In this document: piece after piece, positions 9,974 through 19,333 of the stretch
How the letters are laid out: the number at the start of each line of letters is the position of its first letter
Numbering within the stretch: position 1 is the first letter of the stretch
NCBI GenBank assembly: GCA_000474255.1
Contig: BATO01000013.1
Coordinates: forward strand, 46,897-110,896
Source: Aquipseudomonas alcaligenes MRY13-0052
Lineage (GTDB): Bacteria > Pseudomonadota > Gammaproteobacteria > Pseudomonadales > Pseudomonadaceae
Length of the DNA stretch: 64,000 nucleotides
Direction of reading: 5' to 3'
Translations under genes and position numbers: made by a program
Notes under the pieces: model-generated
What the model saw: only the letters and a program-made list of their open reading frames with translations
The model's database searches: none
Told to the model about the DNA's origin: nothing

Positions 9974-10004
9974 TTACATAAAATGTAAATTACAAAAAAT
10001 GTAA
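9974..10004 (-). promoter_or_regulatory. Double operator upstream of the WYL-Wadjet operon
   Basis: Two dyads of equal length (15 bp) lie next to each other: TTACAT-AAA-ATGTAA (9974-9988) and TTACA-AAAAA-TGTAA (9990-10004), offset by 16 bp. Together they make four TGTAA half-sites. On the minus strand a plausible -35 (TTGTAA) and -10 (TACAGT), 18 bp apart, overlap them, so binding would block transcription. The position 58-88 bp before the WYL gene start fits autorepression by a BrxR/CapW-like dimer. The sites are seen directly; the binding protein is inferred. Confidence 0.65.
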
Positions 10005-10091
10005 GATAAATCCTGCATGTGCCGTCCAGGTCGAGGATGGGGCAGCGATGGCCTGAAAGGCTGGATTTCAAGGAAGGGCGCGGAATTCTTA

Positions 10092-11204
10092 TTACTCACT
10101 GGAGGGTGCGCTTGCATCCACTGCTATAGGACGGGCAGGGGCAAGTAGATTCGTTGCACGACTACCTAGCAGGCTGCCGGCCTGAAAATATCCCATCACC
10201 GTGGGTACCGAGCGATGTTCGGTCATGGCCATCACCTCGCCCAAAGGCACGCCCTGACGGCCGGCCTCGCTAACAAACCCGGACCTGAGGCTGTGCGCCG
10301 CCCAGTCGCCCTCGAGCCCGGCCAGTTTGGCCCGGCGCTGCACGATGCGCGCGACCTGGTCGCTGGACAAGCCTGACGCCCCGACCCGGCCGCCGCGGTA
10401 GACCCGTCGAAACAGCGGCCCCGTAGAGGCCGGCGCCACCTCCAGCCAGGCAGCTAGCGCCTGTGCCGCGGAGCCGCGCAGCGGCTTTTCCCGGCGCGCG
10501 CCTTTTGTCTCGGTTTTGGTGGCGCCCAGAGCGTAGAGCCAGGTGTCTGCATCCAACTGACGCACATCACCGATCTGCAGGCCGACGACTTCCGAACGCC
10601 GGCGCCCGCCACCGCTCCAGGCGAGGAGGAGGAGGGCGCGATCGCGCAGCCCTCGCACGCCATCCGTGCAGGTGACCAACATCGCCTCTAGCGGCTCGCG
10701 CATTGCTGCGGTTTTCTTGCGTACAGACACTCCCTGCCGGACCTGGGCCTTGCGCGCCTCGCGCAGCAGCGTTTTCACAGACGCCGTTTCGGTTGGGCTC
10801 GGCCAGTTCTTCAGGTCATGCCACTTGGCGAGCACCGCCAGGCGATGGCGTACCGTGTTGTAACTCAGGGCACCGAGTTTGGCTTTGACGCCTGCGTCGA
10901 CCAGCGCGGCATCTAGCACCGGCGGCAGTAGGTGAGTCCAGTCTCCGTCTGCCGGGCGCGCAAGATGATCAACGATGAACTGCACCGCCACCGAGTCGGC
11001 CAGCGGTCCCGCCTCCAACGTATAGCCATAGCGCAGTTGCAGCCAGCCGGCCCAGTAGGCGAGGGCGCTGCGGTAACTGCGCACGGTATTGGCGGCGGTG
11101 CCGGCGGCGACGAACGCTGTGGCGGCGGCACGGGCCTCGGCATTGAGGTGATCGACGGCCAGCAGGCTGCTGTCGCTGAAAGGTAGCAGTGGCGTATTAT
11201 TCAT
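10092..11204 (-). CDS. tnpS: Tyrosine recombinase TnpS of a Tn4651-type transposon
   Basis: Tyrosine recombinase of 370 aa with intact catalytic box residues in its C-terminal half: Arg in GGGRRRSEVVGL, HSLR, EHRS, and Tyr in VMGYF. In Tn4651-type Tn3-family transposons, TnpS with TnpT resolves cointegrates at the rst site, replacing the usual serine resolvase. The divergent tnpT-like gene starts 87 bp away and a good core site lies between them, which supports TnpS over a generic XerC/D or integron-type integrase. A complete tnpA is not adjacent. Confidence 0.8.
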   Translation of the reverse strand: MNNTPLLPFSDSSLLAVDHLNAEARAAATAFVAAGTAANTVRSYRSALAYWAGWLQLRYGYTLEAGPLADSVAVQFIVDHLARPADGDWTHLLPPVLDAALVDAGVKAKLGALSYNTVRHRLAVLAKWHDLKNWPSPTETASVKTLLREARKAQVRQGVSVRKKTAAMREPLEAMLVTCTDGVRGLRDRALLLLAWSGGGRRRSEVVGLQIGDVRQLDADTWLYALGATKTETKGARREKPLRGSAAQALAAWLEVAPASTGPLFRRVYRGGRVGASGLSSDQVARIVQRRAKLAGLEGDWAAHSLRSGFVSEAGRQGVPLGEVMAMTEHRSVPTVMGYFQAGSLLGSRATNLLAPARPIAVDASAPSSE

Positions 11205-11238
11205 TACGTTCTACGTATTAAATATAAGTTTCAATTAA

Positions 11239-11273
11239 ATTAGGTCGGATAACATTCGTTTATCAGACCTAAT
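11239..11273. other. Candidate rst recombination core between tnpS and tnpT
   Basis: A 35-bp inverted repeat has 14-bp arms with one mismatch (ATTAGGTCGGATAA at 11239-11252 and TTATCAGACCTAAT at 11260-11273) and a 7-bp spacer CATTCGT. Two inverted binding arms around a 6-8 bp crossover region is the usual tyrosine-recombinase core. It sits in the 86-bp tnpS-tnpT intergenic region, where the Tn4651 resolution site rst is known to lie. It must also contain the divergent promoters. Confidence 0.7.
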
Positions 11274-11290
11274 ATAGCGAGGAGCTGGCG

Positions 11291-12256
11291 ATGGCGGTAG
11301 GCGTACCGGAACAGGAGGTATTTGCTGCGGCGGACGCTGTATTGGAACGCGGCGAACGGCCCACCGTGGAACGGGTGCGCCTGGAGCTCGGTCGCGGCAG
11401 TCCGGCGCGCGTTGGGGCCTTGCTCGACCAATGGTGGGAGCAGTTGGCGCAGCGTCTGCGCGGCGAAACCCGGCTGCCTGGGCTGCCGAGAGAAGTGGCA
11501 CAAGCCTTTATCGAGGTATGGCAGCAGGCGACCACGCTGGCTCAGAGTGTGGCCGAGCAGTCACTGGCGGTTCAGCGGCAAGTGTTGACAGAGGAGCGCG
11601 AGCAACTGGCTGTGCAAGAAGCACGAGCGCGGCTTGAGGTCGCCCAAGCGCGTCAACAGGCCGCCGTGGCCGTGGCTGCGAGCCAGGTCGCTGAAACTCG
11701 GCTGGCTGACCTAGAACAGCTGCTGGCAGAGCGCCAAGCCCAGATCGAGGATCTGCGCGAGCAACGCAGGGAGCTGCTAGAGCAGCGCGATGAGGCGCGC
11801 GAACACTTAAGCGAGGTGCACGAGCAGCTGCAAGGCAGCCGGCAGCAAGCCGAGCAAGCACGCGAAGAGCAGCAGCGCTACATCCGCAGTATCGAGGATC
11901 GAGCCAACCGCGAGATTGATCGGGCTCGCGAGGAAAGTAAGACCTTGGGCGTCCAACTCAAGGAGACCCGAGGACGCCTGACATCCGCGCAACTTGCTTT
12001 GCAGAACCATCAGGTAACGATTACTGAAACACGTGCGCTGGTGCGTGAAGAGCGTGCCCAGGCGCAACTGCTGACTTCGCAGCTGGGGCAGGCACGTCAA
12101 GAGGCTACCGAGGCTGAAGAACAGCTCCGAGGATTGCAACTCGCTTTCAACGCTATGCAGACTGATTTAGTAGAGGCCCGCGAACGTGCGATAGCCGCCG
12201 AAGCCCGAACGGATGCCTTGACCTTAAGGTTCAGTCGATCAACAAAAAAGGTGTAA
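11291..12256 (+). CDS. tnpT: TnpT-like KfrA-type coiled-coil DNA-binding protein
   Basis: This 321-aa protein has an N-terminal KfrA-like DNA-binding domain (~residues 5-65, VFAAADAVLERGERPTVERV). A very long Ala/Glu/Gln/Arg coiled coil runs to about residue 290. In Tn4651-type elements TnpT is the accessory protein of TnpS-mediated cointegrate resolution and binds the rst region. It is divergent from tnpS, with a good AGGAG ribosome site. KfrA plasmid proteins share the architecture, but the tnpS neighbour favours TnpT. Confidence 0.75.
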   Translation: MAVGVPEQEVFAAADAVLERGERPTVERVRLELGRGSPARVGALLDQWWEQLAQRLRGETRLPGLPREVAQAFIEVWQQATTLAQSVAEQSLAVQRQVLTEEREQLAVQEARARLEVAQARQQAAVAVAASQVAETRLADLEQLLAERQAQIEDLREQRRELLEQRDEAREHLSEVHEQLQGSRQQAEQAREEQQRYIRSIEDRANREIDRAREESKTLGVQLKETRGRLTSAQLALQNHQVTITETRALVREERAQAQLLTSQLGQARQEATEAEEQLRGLQLAFNAMQTDLVEARERAIAAEARTDALTLRFSRSTKKV

Positions 12257-12332
12257 GTGGGTCGACTCGTGTTCGCGAATAATGCATACATGCTATGCCG
12301 TCGCGCATCTCTAATCTTGTCAATGCCGCCAT

Positions 12333-13520
12333 ATGCTTAAACTGAAGATGTACCCTGCCAAGAATGGCGATGCCTTTTTGATCAATGCCAATGGCCAGTA
12401 CGTATTGATTGATGCTGGCTACGCCAGCACGTACACGACATACCTCGCTGGGGCGTTGTCTGAGCTGGCAGAGCGCGATGAGTCTCTAAGACTGGTGGTG
12501 TGTACCCACATCGACGCAGATCATATCGGTGGCCTGCTGGCCTTGTTTAACGACAACGGTGATACCGCGCGCCGTCGGATCGAGATTGACGCAGTCTGGC
12601 ATAATAGTCTGCGCTCATTGCCCTACACGGCCGACGGCCCTTGTGTAGGCGATCATGCGGGCGTGCTGGAGGCCATCAAGCGCCGCGGCTTCCCTGTGCC
12701 GCCATCGCTTGCTCCCAATCCGATTGGGGCAGGGCAAGGGAGCTCCCTGGCCCAGCTCTTAAGGTCCAAGGGTTATCACTGGAATCATGGCGACGGCTCT
12801 CGTTCGATCGATAACCGCAGTGCTCCTTACACCTTATCTAACCAGGTGCAGATAGAGATACTTGGACCCGCCCTCGAACGATTGGAGGCACTGCGAACGC
12901 TGTGGCTGAAGGAGATGCGCCGGCTTGGCTACCGAGGTAAGCCACTCAGCAGCGACCTGATCGACGATGCATACGAGATGTGGTGCAGCCATTCGGCGCA
13001 GCAATCCAGTACACCTAGCGTTCGCCCCATTGCTGCGCGCCGCGAGCGAACCCTTGCCGAAATATATACGCCAGATACTTCGGTGGCCAATGGCAGCTCC
13101 ATTGCCTTGGTACTCACCTCCGGTCTGGCTCGCGTGCTGCTGTTGGGCGACGCTTGGGCGGAAGATATTCTTGGCGAATTGAAACGGCGCCACCCAGACG
13201 TCCAGCAGTTGATGTTCAGTGCCATCAAAATCTCCCATCACGGGAGCCTCTGCAACACCAGTCCGGAGCTGCTTGCACTGGTCGATGCGCCTTGCTACCT
13301 AATTTCCACCGACGGCGGAAGGCACAGCCATCCAGACTTTGAAGTCTTGGCAGCGATCGTTGATCGACCAGCGACCTATGAGCGCAAGATCTATTTCAAC
13401 TATGAAACCGCAGCCTCACAACGGCTACGGACCTATTCATCAAAAGCCGGAGCGCACTTCAGCGTTCACGTCGTCCAGGATGAATGGATTCAACTAGGAG
13501 ACGTCAGCTGTGGCGGATGA
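12333..13520 (+). CDS. avs1A: AVAST type I MBL-fold hydrolase Avs1A
   Basis: Metallo-beta-lactamase-fold protein of 395 aa. The metal-binding motif THIDADHIGG lies at residues 58-67, with further ligands expected from KISHHGS. It resembles the ComEC-like MBL group. In type I AVAST loci such a hydrolase precedes a trypsin-STAND protein and a small third protein, exactly the order here; its ORF overlaps the next gene by 11 bp. AVAST STAND proteins sense phage proteins such as terminase, while the hydrolase's own substrate is not known to me. No strong ribosome site is visible before the ATG. Confidence 0.8.
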   Translation: MLKLKMYPAKNGDAFLINANGQYVLIDAGYASTYTTYLAGALSELAERDESLRLVVCTHIDADHIGGLLALFNDNGDTARRRIEIDAVWHNSLRSLPYTADGPCVGDHAGVLEAIKRRGFPVPPSLAPNPIGAGQGSSLAQLLRSKGYHWNHGDGSRSIDNRSAPYTLSNQVQIEILGPALERLEALRTLWLKEMRRLGYRGKPLSSDLIDDAYEMWCSHSAQQSSTPSVRPIAARRERTLAEIYTPDTSVANGSSIALVLTSGLARVLLLGDAWAEDILGELKRRHPDVQQLMFSAIKISHHGSLCNTSPELLALVDAPCYLISTDGGRHSHPDFEVLAAIVDRPATYERKIYFNYETAASQRLRTYSSKAGAHFSVHVVQDEWIQLGDVSCGG

Positions 13521-14376
13521 AGCTGTTAAACAAGTGACATGCAGGGTCGTCAATGACCACCAGGTAGGCACGGGCTGGCTGGTTAACCCCTCACTCGTAT
13601 TGACGGCCTTTCACTGCGTGGAGGCGGCGGTGGCCTCAGGTGCAGAGATCTTGGTCCAGTTTGGCACCGGTGCCGCAGCGACGCAGCATAGCGTGAAGGT
13701 TCAGGCCTACGATGGGGACTTGGATGTCTGCCTGCTGCGCCTTCCTGTCGAAGTACAGACCGAGCCCCTCGTGATCGACACCAGCCCCCCAAGGGTAGGT
13801 GAAAAATGGTCCGCGTTTGGCTATGCCGTGCACAAGCTCAACTTGGGGCACGTGCTCAACGGTCATATCCAGCAGGTATTAGACGAACTCGTTCACGGTG
13901 TGGATCTTGACCTCTCAATAGCTCCCGAGACCCAGCTCACGGATTATCAGGGGCTTTCCGGAACGGCCTTGATGGTCGCAGGGGATTGTCGCGGGCTATT
14001 GCGGGTGAGTGTAAACACTGCTGTCGCGGCCATTAGCTTCTTCCAGTTGCGCCCGTTTCTGGACGCCAACGGGGTATTGACCAAGGTTGCGCCAGACGCA
14101 ACGCCGAGCTTGCCTGTCGGCATGCGCCCGGATTTCGACCGTCTGTTTGAAGAGCAGCTGGTCTCGCTGCAGAACGGTTACCTGATCCTGGAAGGAGCAC
14201 ATGGCATCGGCAAGTCGACTTACTGCCAGCAATTTGTGCCCACCCAAGATTCGATCGAGGTACTAGGGGTGTATGCGCTCTCTGAGCGCGGACGCGGGAT
14301 CACGCCTGCGCACCAGGCCCAGCCAGAGGTATTTTTCGATTGGGTCAATTCGCTGTGGTCGAGCTCGGTGAGCTGA
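13510..14376 (+). CDS. avs1B: AVAST type I trypsin-STAND protein Avs1B, N-terminal part before in-frame TGA
   Basis: Residues 1-190 form a trypsin-like serine protease with a recognisable triad: H35 (LTAFHCV), D72 (DGDLDVCLL) and S150 (GLSGTAL). A linker leads to a P-loop, Walker A GAHGIGKST at 229-237. The frame stops at TGA 14374-14376 (codon 289), yet translation of the same frame continues without further stops into the 14482-19314 ORF, which begins with the matching Walker B. The simplest reading is one ~1934-aa protease-STAND-repeat gene broken by a single nonsense codon (TGG to TGA would do it). Whether this is a true mutation or a sequencing error cannot be told from sequence alone. 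Confidence 0.8.
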   Translation: MADEAVKQVTCRVVNDHQVGTGWLVNPSLVLTAFHCVEAAVASGAEILVQFGTGAAATQHSVKVQAYDGDLDVCLLRLPVEVQTEPLVIDTSPPRVGEKWSAFGYAVHKLNLGHVLNGHIQQVLDELVHGVDLDLSIAPETQLTDYQGLSGTALMVAGDCRGLLRVSVNTAVAAISFFQLRPFLDANGVLTKVAPDATPSLPVGMRPDFDRLFEEQLVSLQNGYLILEGAHGIGKSTYCQQFVPTQDSIEVLGVYALSERGRGITPAHQAQPEVFFDWVNSLWSSSVS

Positions 14377-14481
14377 AAGCCGGCGCGGCTACAGGAGCTT
14401 TCTTACCCTGAGCTGATTCAGAATAGTCATAAGCGGATCCTAGAGCTGGCCAATCGACAGGCGACCGCGGGCAAGGTTGGC

Positions 14482-17400
14482 GTGATCTTTATCGACGGCC
14501 TGAACGAAGCTGCCGGTGCCGGCACAGACGCGCTAAAACGTTTAGCGGCGCTGTTGCCGCCAGCGTTACCGACCGGGTTGGTCATCGTGATTACCGGCGC
14601 AGGCTTGGAAGGGCATGCCGCGAGCATTGGCAGCGTGTTGCAAGGGGCCGTTCGGTTAACGCTGCCTGCGCTGGGACAGGACAGCCAGCGAGCGCTGTGC
14701 ACGGAGTTGCTGGCCCCAGACGTGGCGACCTCAAGGCTGATCACTCTGCTGTGCGAGCGTGCAAAGGGGCATCCGCTGTACCTGCGCTACCTTACTGACA
14801 TGGTGAACGGTGGGGCAAGCGAAGTTGACATCGTTGAAATGCCAGCTTTTAGCGGCACTATTCAAGACTACTATGAAACCTTGTGGGGACAGTTACTGCA
14901 CGATCAAGACGCGGTCAATCTGCTGGGTCTTCTAGCGCGACTGCGCTGGGGGATCTCCACCAAAGACCTGACCGTGATGCTACATCCGGCTGAGAGCGCA
15001 GTATTCGTTTCCACGCTCACCCGGATTCGTCATCTGCTCACTGCAGCGGACAACACCGAAATTTACCACGCTTCTTTTTCGGAATTCGTCGCGCACAAAA
15101 CCGCTGCTGTGGGTGAACAGCTTCATGAGCGCTTGGCTGTGTTTTGTTGCACAGCACAGAGTGGCGACTACGGACAGTTGAACCGTGTCTATCACGGCCT
15201 GCTGGGCAGCACCTTGGCACAGCTACAGGCGATTCAGGCCTGCCAGCAAGCCTGGGTGGATATCTCTGTCACGCTTGGCGCTGAACCCGATGTGCTGCTT
15301 GGCGATATTGAAGCAACGCTTGCCGCTGCGACGCGGATCGGCACCGCTGCAGATACAGTTCGCCTGCTGTTATTGTCACAGCGTCTGGCTTTCCGATACG
15401 ACACGTTGTTCGCTCAAGCGGCGGAGCAAGTTGCCGTAGCCTTGTGCGCACTGGGGCAAGCCGACCAGGCCCTGCGCCATCTGATTCGCAACGGTCGCCT
15501 GATTACCTCCCCGCTGGGCGCTTCCGTTGTCGTGCAGGCCTTGATCCGTATAGGCAGCATAGGGCACGCCAGACAGCTCTTGGAGCACGTTCAACAGTCA
15601 CTGGATCCCATATTTGAACGGTTTCATGCGACAGGCAGTATCGAAACCGATCTATTTATTTGGGCCATCATCCAGCGTCTTCAGGGTTTTGCTCTGGAAT
15701 GTGCCAGCGGAGGAAAACCACCGGCAAACCGTTTCTTATTTGCGGCGATACAGCAGATCCGTGCTTGCCCGGAAGCATTCGGCGAGGACAACTTGGCTGA
15801 TGTGATTGCCGACCTAAGCGGTAGCTTCCATGGTACGAGGTTATGTCTGGACGGGCTGTACACCCCCGTTGCGCAATTGTCTTTGGCCGCTGTTCCGCCT
15901 GAAGCGCTGGTGGCAATACTGCTCAGTGTGCTCATCCATGCTGAAGGGAACGCGCGTCGCTATGGGATACCCTTGCCTTCGAGTTCGGTGGCCTTACTGC
16001 TCAGCGATTTGGACGAGGCCAGTGAGCGACTAGAACAGCCAAGTGAATTGCATTTGGTGGCGGTTAACACCTTGATCGAAACCGGAGCGTCACCGGATCT
16101 CATCCGCAAGTGTGGCGGGATCAATCTAACCAAGGAACAGCCATTGGTGCTTTATCCGGGTAACCGAGCACGGCCGGATCTTGAAGGGTTTCGGTCATCG
16201 TACGAGATGTGGCGGGCTGCGGACTTTCTCGATGAAAATGAGGCTCCAACGGTTTTCCACCCCGTCCCCCTCGACGACTGGGAAGCGTGGTTGCGCTCGC
16301 TGGTAGCTGCGGTGGCCTGGGCGGATGGCACGGCCCGTAGAGCAAAAGCAAATTCTGATGCGGTAACCCTTGGCCAGGTTGAGGCGTTCCTGGTGGCTCA
16401 GATATTGCCGATCACCATGCGTCCCTTGAGTGTTCGCATTCAATGGCAGTTGGCCTATGCCATACCCGAGACCATTTTTCCCGCACTTTTCCAGCGCTTG
16501 GCAAAAATGTTATTGGACTGTTTCCCCCAACAGGCCAACCATTTTTTAGATCTGCTTGATCAAGGGTTCACCGAACAGTTGGGAATGTACAACGAAGGCT
16601 TTCGTCAAACGCTGGCGTTGGTGGCGGAAGAATTCATCGCTGTGGAGCTTGCGCCAACGACCGCTGACAAACTGTTCGACCTCGTGATCCGTTGGCGCGA
16701 TTACGTCCAGAAAAATGTAGAAAATCGCTACGAACTCATTCCGGAGTTGCTTCGTATTGTGCCGTTGCTGACGCGCTTGGACGCGCAGGAAGAGGCTGCC
16801 AAAACCTATCAGGCGGTCTTGCGCTTCTCGATGGGCCCCAGCTGGTACAAGGAAGACCAGCTGTCGCTGATGTCGAGCACACTGGCAGCGCTGCCAGCGG
16901 CGACGCCGGTACCAACCACCTCGCTGGTGCAAGTGGCGGCGTACTTGGAGCGTGCGAGTGGGGAGATGACGTTTCAGCGCTATGTGCGGGCAGACAAAGG
17001 AAACTTTATTGCTCAACTGTGTCGACGATCCCTGTATAGCCAGGCCGTTGACTACTTCAAACATCAAACATGTGGAACCTTGCCACAACTGTATGCACAA
17101 GCGGCGGCAGGGGACTTGGATCGGGTCGCACCATTGACCGGTATGCATTTTCCTGGCGGCGCGCTTGAAGAGCAGGCAGCCTTACTCGCGCTCCTGCGGG
17201 AAACACCGGAGACTGTCGATTGGCGTCTGCATTGGGCCCTTCTAGAAGTCTTCCAGCACGGCGATGAGCGTCACCTAGGTGACTGGGGAATGCAATATGC
17301 CCGCTTGATCGGCGCCATGGCAGCAGGCTCCGACGATCTTGCCTGGGCGGCGCGGCGCATCCGCACCATTTCGCACGGTATGAATCCCGAACGATCACAA

Positions 17401-19314
17401 AGCCTGTTGCGAGCCTTGGTTTCAGGCTTGCCGGCGACACATGCCCCAATTTTTGAGCCATTTCTTGCTGCCATTGATGAGCGGGCAGAACCAGAGCCAT
17501 TCGAGCAATTCGCGGCTAGCTCTAGCTATTCTGCTTCTACTGAGCAGCCCGTACCGATTGCACCTGAGTCGGCGGCGGGGGGCGAATCGACCAGTGCCAC
17601 CTCCGTGGAGGAGTCGCTCTACCAGCCCGGCCTCTTCGGAAAGTCCTCGTTTGACGAGCAGGCGCAGGTCGACTTGCAATCGGTGCTTTCGTTAAAGCGT
17701 CGTGGGAACACAGCTGCTGCACTCCAGGCGGCGGTCAATGTCTTGCAGACGTTACAGGAAGGCGGCTGGTCAATCTGGACGAGCAACCATACCGGCTCGC
17801 CTGCGGAGCAGATGATTCAAGACGAGGTTCGAGAGGCTGATGCTGTAGCCAGGCTCTATGGCCCTCTGGTTCTGGCAGAGCGCCATGTGCAACGCTGGGT
17901 CATCGCATCCCACCTCATCGACAAGGTAGCTAGTAAGCTAAGTACGGAACAGCAAGGCACGTTACTCGAAATTGCTATTGAGCACGTGGGCCACATGATC
18001 GGAGAAGCCTCCACGAATGGATTTGACTACCTGGGAGGCGCGGCAACGAGTGCGACGGCAGCGCTATTCGACTTGTTGCTATGGTCGCTCGATCATCCGT
18101 CTTGGGAACGGCGGGATGGTGCGGCAGCAATGTTGCTCTGGTTGGTGAGTCAGGGGGATACCTATTTTCCCCAAGTGGCACGACTGGCGTTTTCGATGGA
18201 TCCGCACAATCGGGCGGATCTCGCGGCGGCGGTGCTGGACGTACTGTCGCTTCGGAATCCTGTAGCCTTCTGGGAACGTCTTGCTCCGCAGATCGAAATT
18301 ACAGCGCTGCTCAGCGAATGTCAGCACGTTTCACGTCTGGCTATTCTTTCACGAATTGTTGATCGCGCCACCGATGGGGGCAGCGCCACGGCACAGGTAG
18401 CGCAGGCGTTGATAAGTAGTGTGTTAAACCAGCAGACCACAGAGTTGTCTGTTGCGAACGTCGAGCCGCCCGACTACTTCCCACGGGGACTGCGCTCAGA
18501 CTGGGATGCACTGGCGAGGCAAGGCCTGGTGACGCCAGACACTCGCACAAAAACCGATGAGACGTTAACGCGTATCTGCTCGCCGATGTCGACGACGGTT
18601 GCGCAGCTGCTGGAGGAGCGTGTCGCTGAAAACTTCAGAGAGCCGGAACAATTCCCGACGGGCCGCTGGGCCAGCAGCGTCCGTTATGCGTTCAATATCG
18701 GCTTGTATCAACCGATGTCCCGCGAACAGTTGTATGCCATAGACAACCAGCTGAGGCGCTATAACCCTAATAGTTGCGCCACGCCCCAGAACGGGCCGCA
18801 GCTGCTCTCAGACCTCATCGCAGCGCTAAAAAACCGCTCACTGCAAGGGTTTCGGCCGCTCCGTGACAGCTTAGTGTTTCTGGACGTGCAATGCGTTATC
18901 GAACTCAATGGGAAAATGGCCACCGTGGAACTGTTGGCTCACCTTCGCTCACCTGATCCTCAGCAGCCACCATATTTATCGTTTGATGGATTTAACTCCA
19001 ATGAAGTCGCGCCACAGTCACCTGATGGGCCGATGGCCATTTGTGTGCGGGCCCGACCTACTGTGGCCTATTTTTCATCGCACACGCCTGCCGTGCCGAC
19101 GCGCAAGTTTCTGCAGCTGATCGGGGCCAGCGAATCAGCAACTGTCCGATACCACTGGCGTGATGGTAATACCGCGGCGGGCAGCGGAGGCAGTCGCCGC
19201 TACGAGTCGGCGGTTCTTGCCATCCATGAACGTGCTTTGACACTCCCCCGTGGTTGGGATATGGGCTGGGAGCTTCGGCTGAATGGCAACGTCATGGCAG
19301 TAATGAACGGTTGA
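14482..19314 (+). CDS. avs1B: AVAST type I trypsin-STAND protein Avs1B, C-terminal part (STAND core and repeats)
   Basis: This part opens with a Walker B of STAND/NACHT type (VIFIDGLNEA), followed by helical sensor and winged-helix-like regions. More than 1000 residues of Leu/Ala-rich helical repeats follow, of the kind used by STAND proteins to bind a trigger, and the C-terminus is beta-rich. The in-frame open region really begins at 14377, right after the TGA; GTG 14482 is only the first start codon and is the native Val of the Walker B strand. Without Walker A and protease, this part alone should not work as an NTPase effector. Avs1A precedes and an Avs1C-like gene follows. Confidence 0.75.
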   Translation: MIFIDGLNEAAGAGTDALKRLAALLPPALPTGLVIVITGAGLEGHAASIGSVLQGAVRLTLPALGQDSQRALCTELLAPDVATSRLITLLCERAKGHPLYLRYLTDMVNGGASEVDIVEMPAFSGTIQDYYETLWGQLLHDQDAVNLLGLLARLRWGISTKDLTVMLHPAESAVFVSTLTRIRHLLTAADNTEIYHASFSEFVAHKTAAVGEQLHERLAVFCCTAQSGDYGQLNRVYHGLLGSTLAQLQAIQACQQAWVDISVTLGAEPDVLLGDIEATLAAATRIGTAADTVRLLLLSQRLAFRYDTLFAQAAEQVAVALCALGQADQALRHLIRNGRLITSPLGASVVVQALIRIGSIGHARQLLEHVQQSLDPIFERFHATGSIETDLFIWAIIQRLQGFALECASGGKPPANRFLFAAIQQIRACPEAFGEDNLADVIADLSGSFHGTRLCLDGLYTPVAQLSLAAVPPEALVAILLSVLIHAEGNARRYGIPLPSSSVALLLSDLDEASERLEQPSELHLVAVNTLIETGASPDLIRKCGGINLTKEQPLVLYPGNRARPDLEGFRSSYEMWRAADFLDENEAPTVFHPVPLDDWEAWLRSLVAAVAWADGTARRAKANSDAVTLGQVEAFLVAQILPITMRPLSVRIQWQLAYAIPETIFPALFQRLAKMLLDCFPQQANHFLDLLDQGFTEQLGMYNEGFRQTLALVAEEFIAVELAPTTADKLFDLVIRWRDYVQKNVENRYELIPELLRIVPLLTRLDAQEEAAKTYQAVLRFSMGPSWYKEDQLSLMSSTLAALPAATPVPTTSLVQVAAYLERASGEMTFQRYVRADKGNFIAQLCRRSLYSQAVDYFKHQTCGTLPQLYAQAAAGDLDRVAPLTGMHFPGGALEEQAALLALLRETPETVDWRLHWALLEVFQHGDERHLGDWGMQYARLIGAMAAGSDDLAWAARRIRTISHGMNPERSQSLLRALVSGLPATHAPIFEPFLAAIDERAEPEPFEQFAASSSYSASTEQPVPIAPESAAGGESTSATSVEESLYQPGLFGKSSFDEQAQVDLQSVLSLKRRGNTAAALQAAVNVLQTLQEGGWSIWTSNHTGSPAEQMIQDEVREADAVARLYGPLVLAERHVQRWVIASHLIDKVASKLSTEQQGTLLEIAIEHVGHMIGEASTNGFDYLGGAATSATAALFDLLLWSLDHPSWERRDGAAAMLLWLVSQGDTYFPQVARLAFSMDPHNRADLAAAVLDVLSLRNPVAFWERLAPQIEITALLSECQHVSRLAILSRIVDRATDGGSATAQVAQALISSVLNQQTTELSVANVEPPDYFPRGLRSDWDALARQGLVTPDTRTKTDETLTRICSPMSTTVAQLLEERVAENFREPEQFPTGRWASSVRYAFNIGLYQPMSREQLYAIDNQLRRYNPNSCATPQNGPQLLSDLIAALKNRSLQGFRPLRDSLVFLDVQCVIELNGKMATVELLAHLRSPDPQQPPYLSFDGFNSNEVAPQSPDGPMAICVRARPTVAYFSSHTPAVPTRKFLQLIGASESATVRYHWRDGNTAAGSGGSRRYESAVLAIHERALTLPRGWDMGWELRLNGNVMAVMNG

Positions 19315-19333
19315 TTGGTCTGGAGATCACGAT

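Noticed and set aside
14374..14376. Selenocysteine or programmed readthrough at the avs1B TGA
   Set aside because: No SECIS-like hairpin directly downstream was evident and the family is not known to use selenocysteine; a nonsense change or sequencing error is simpler.
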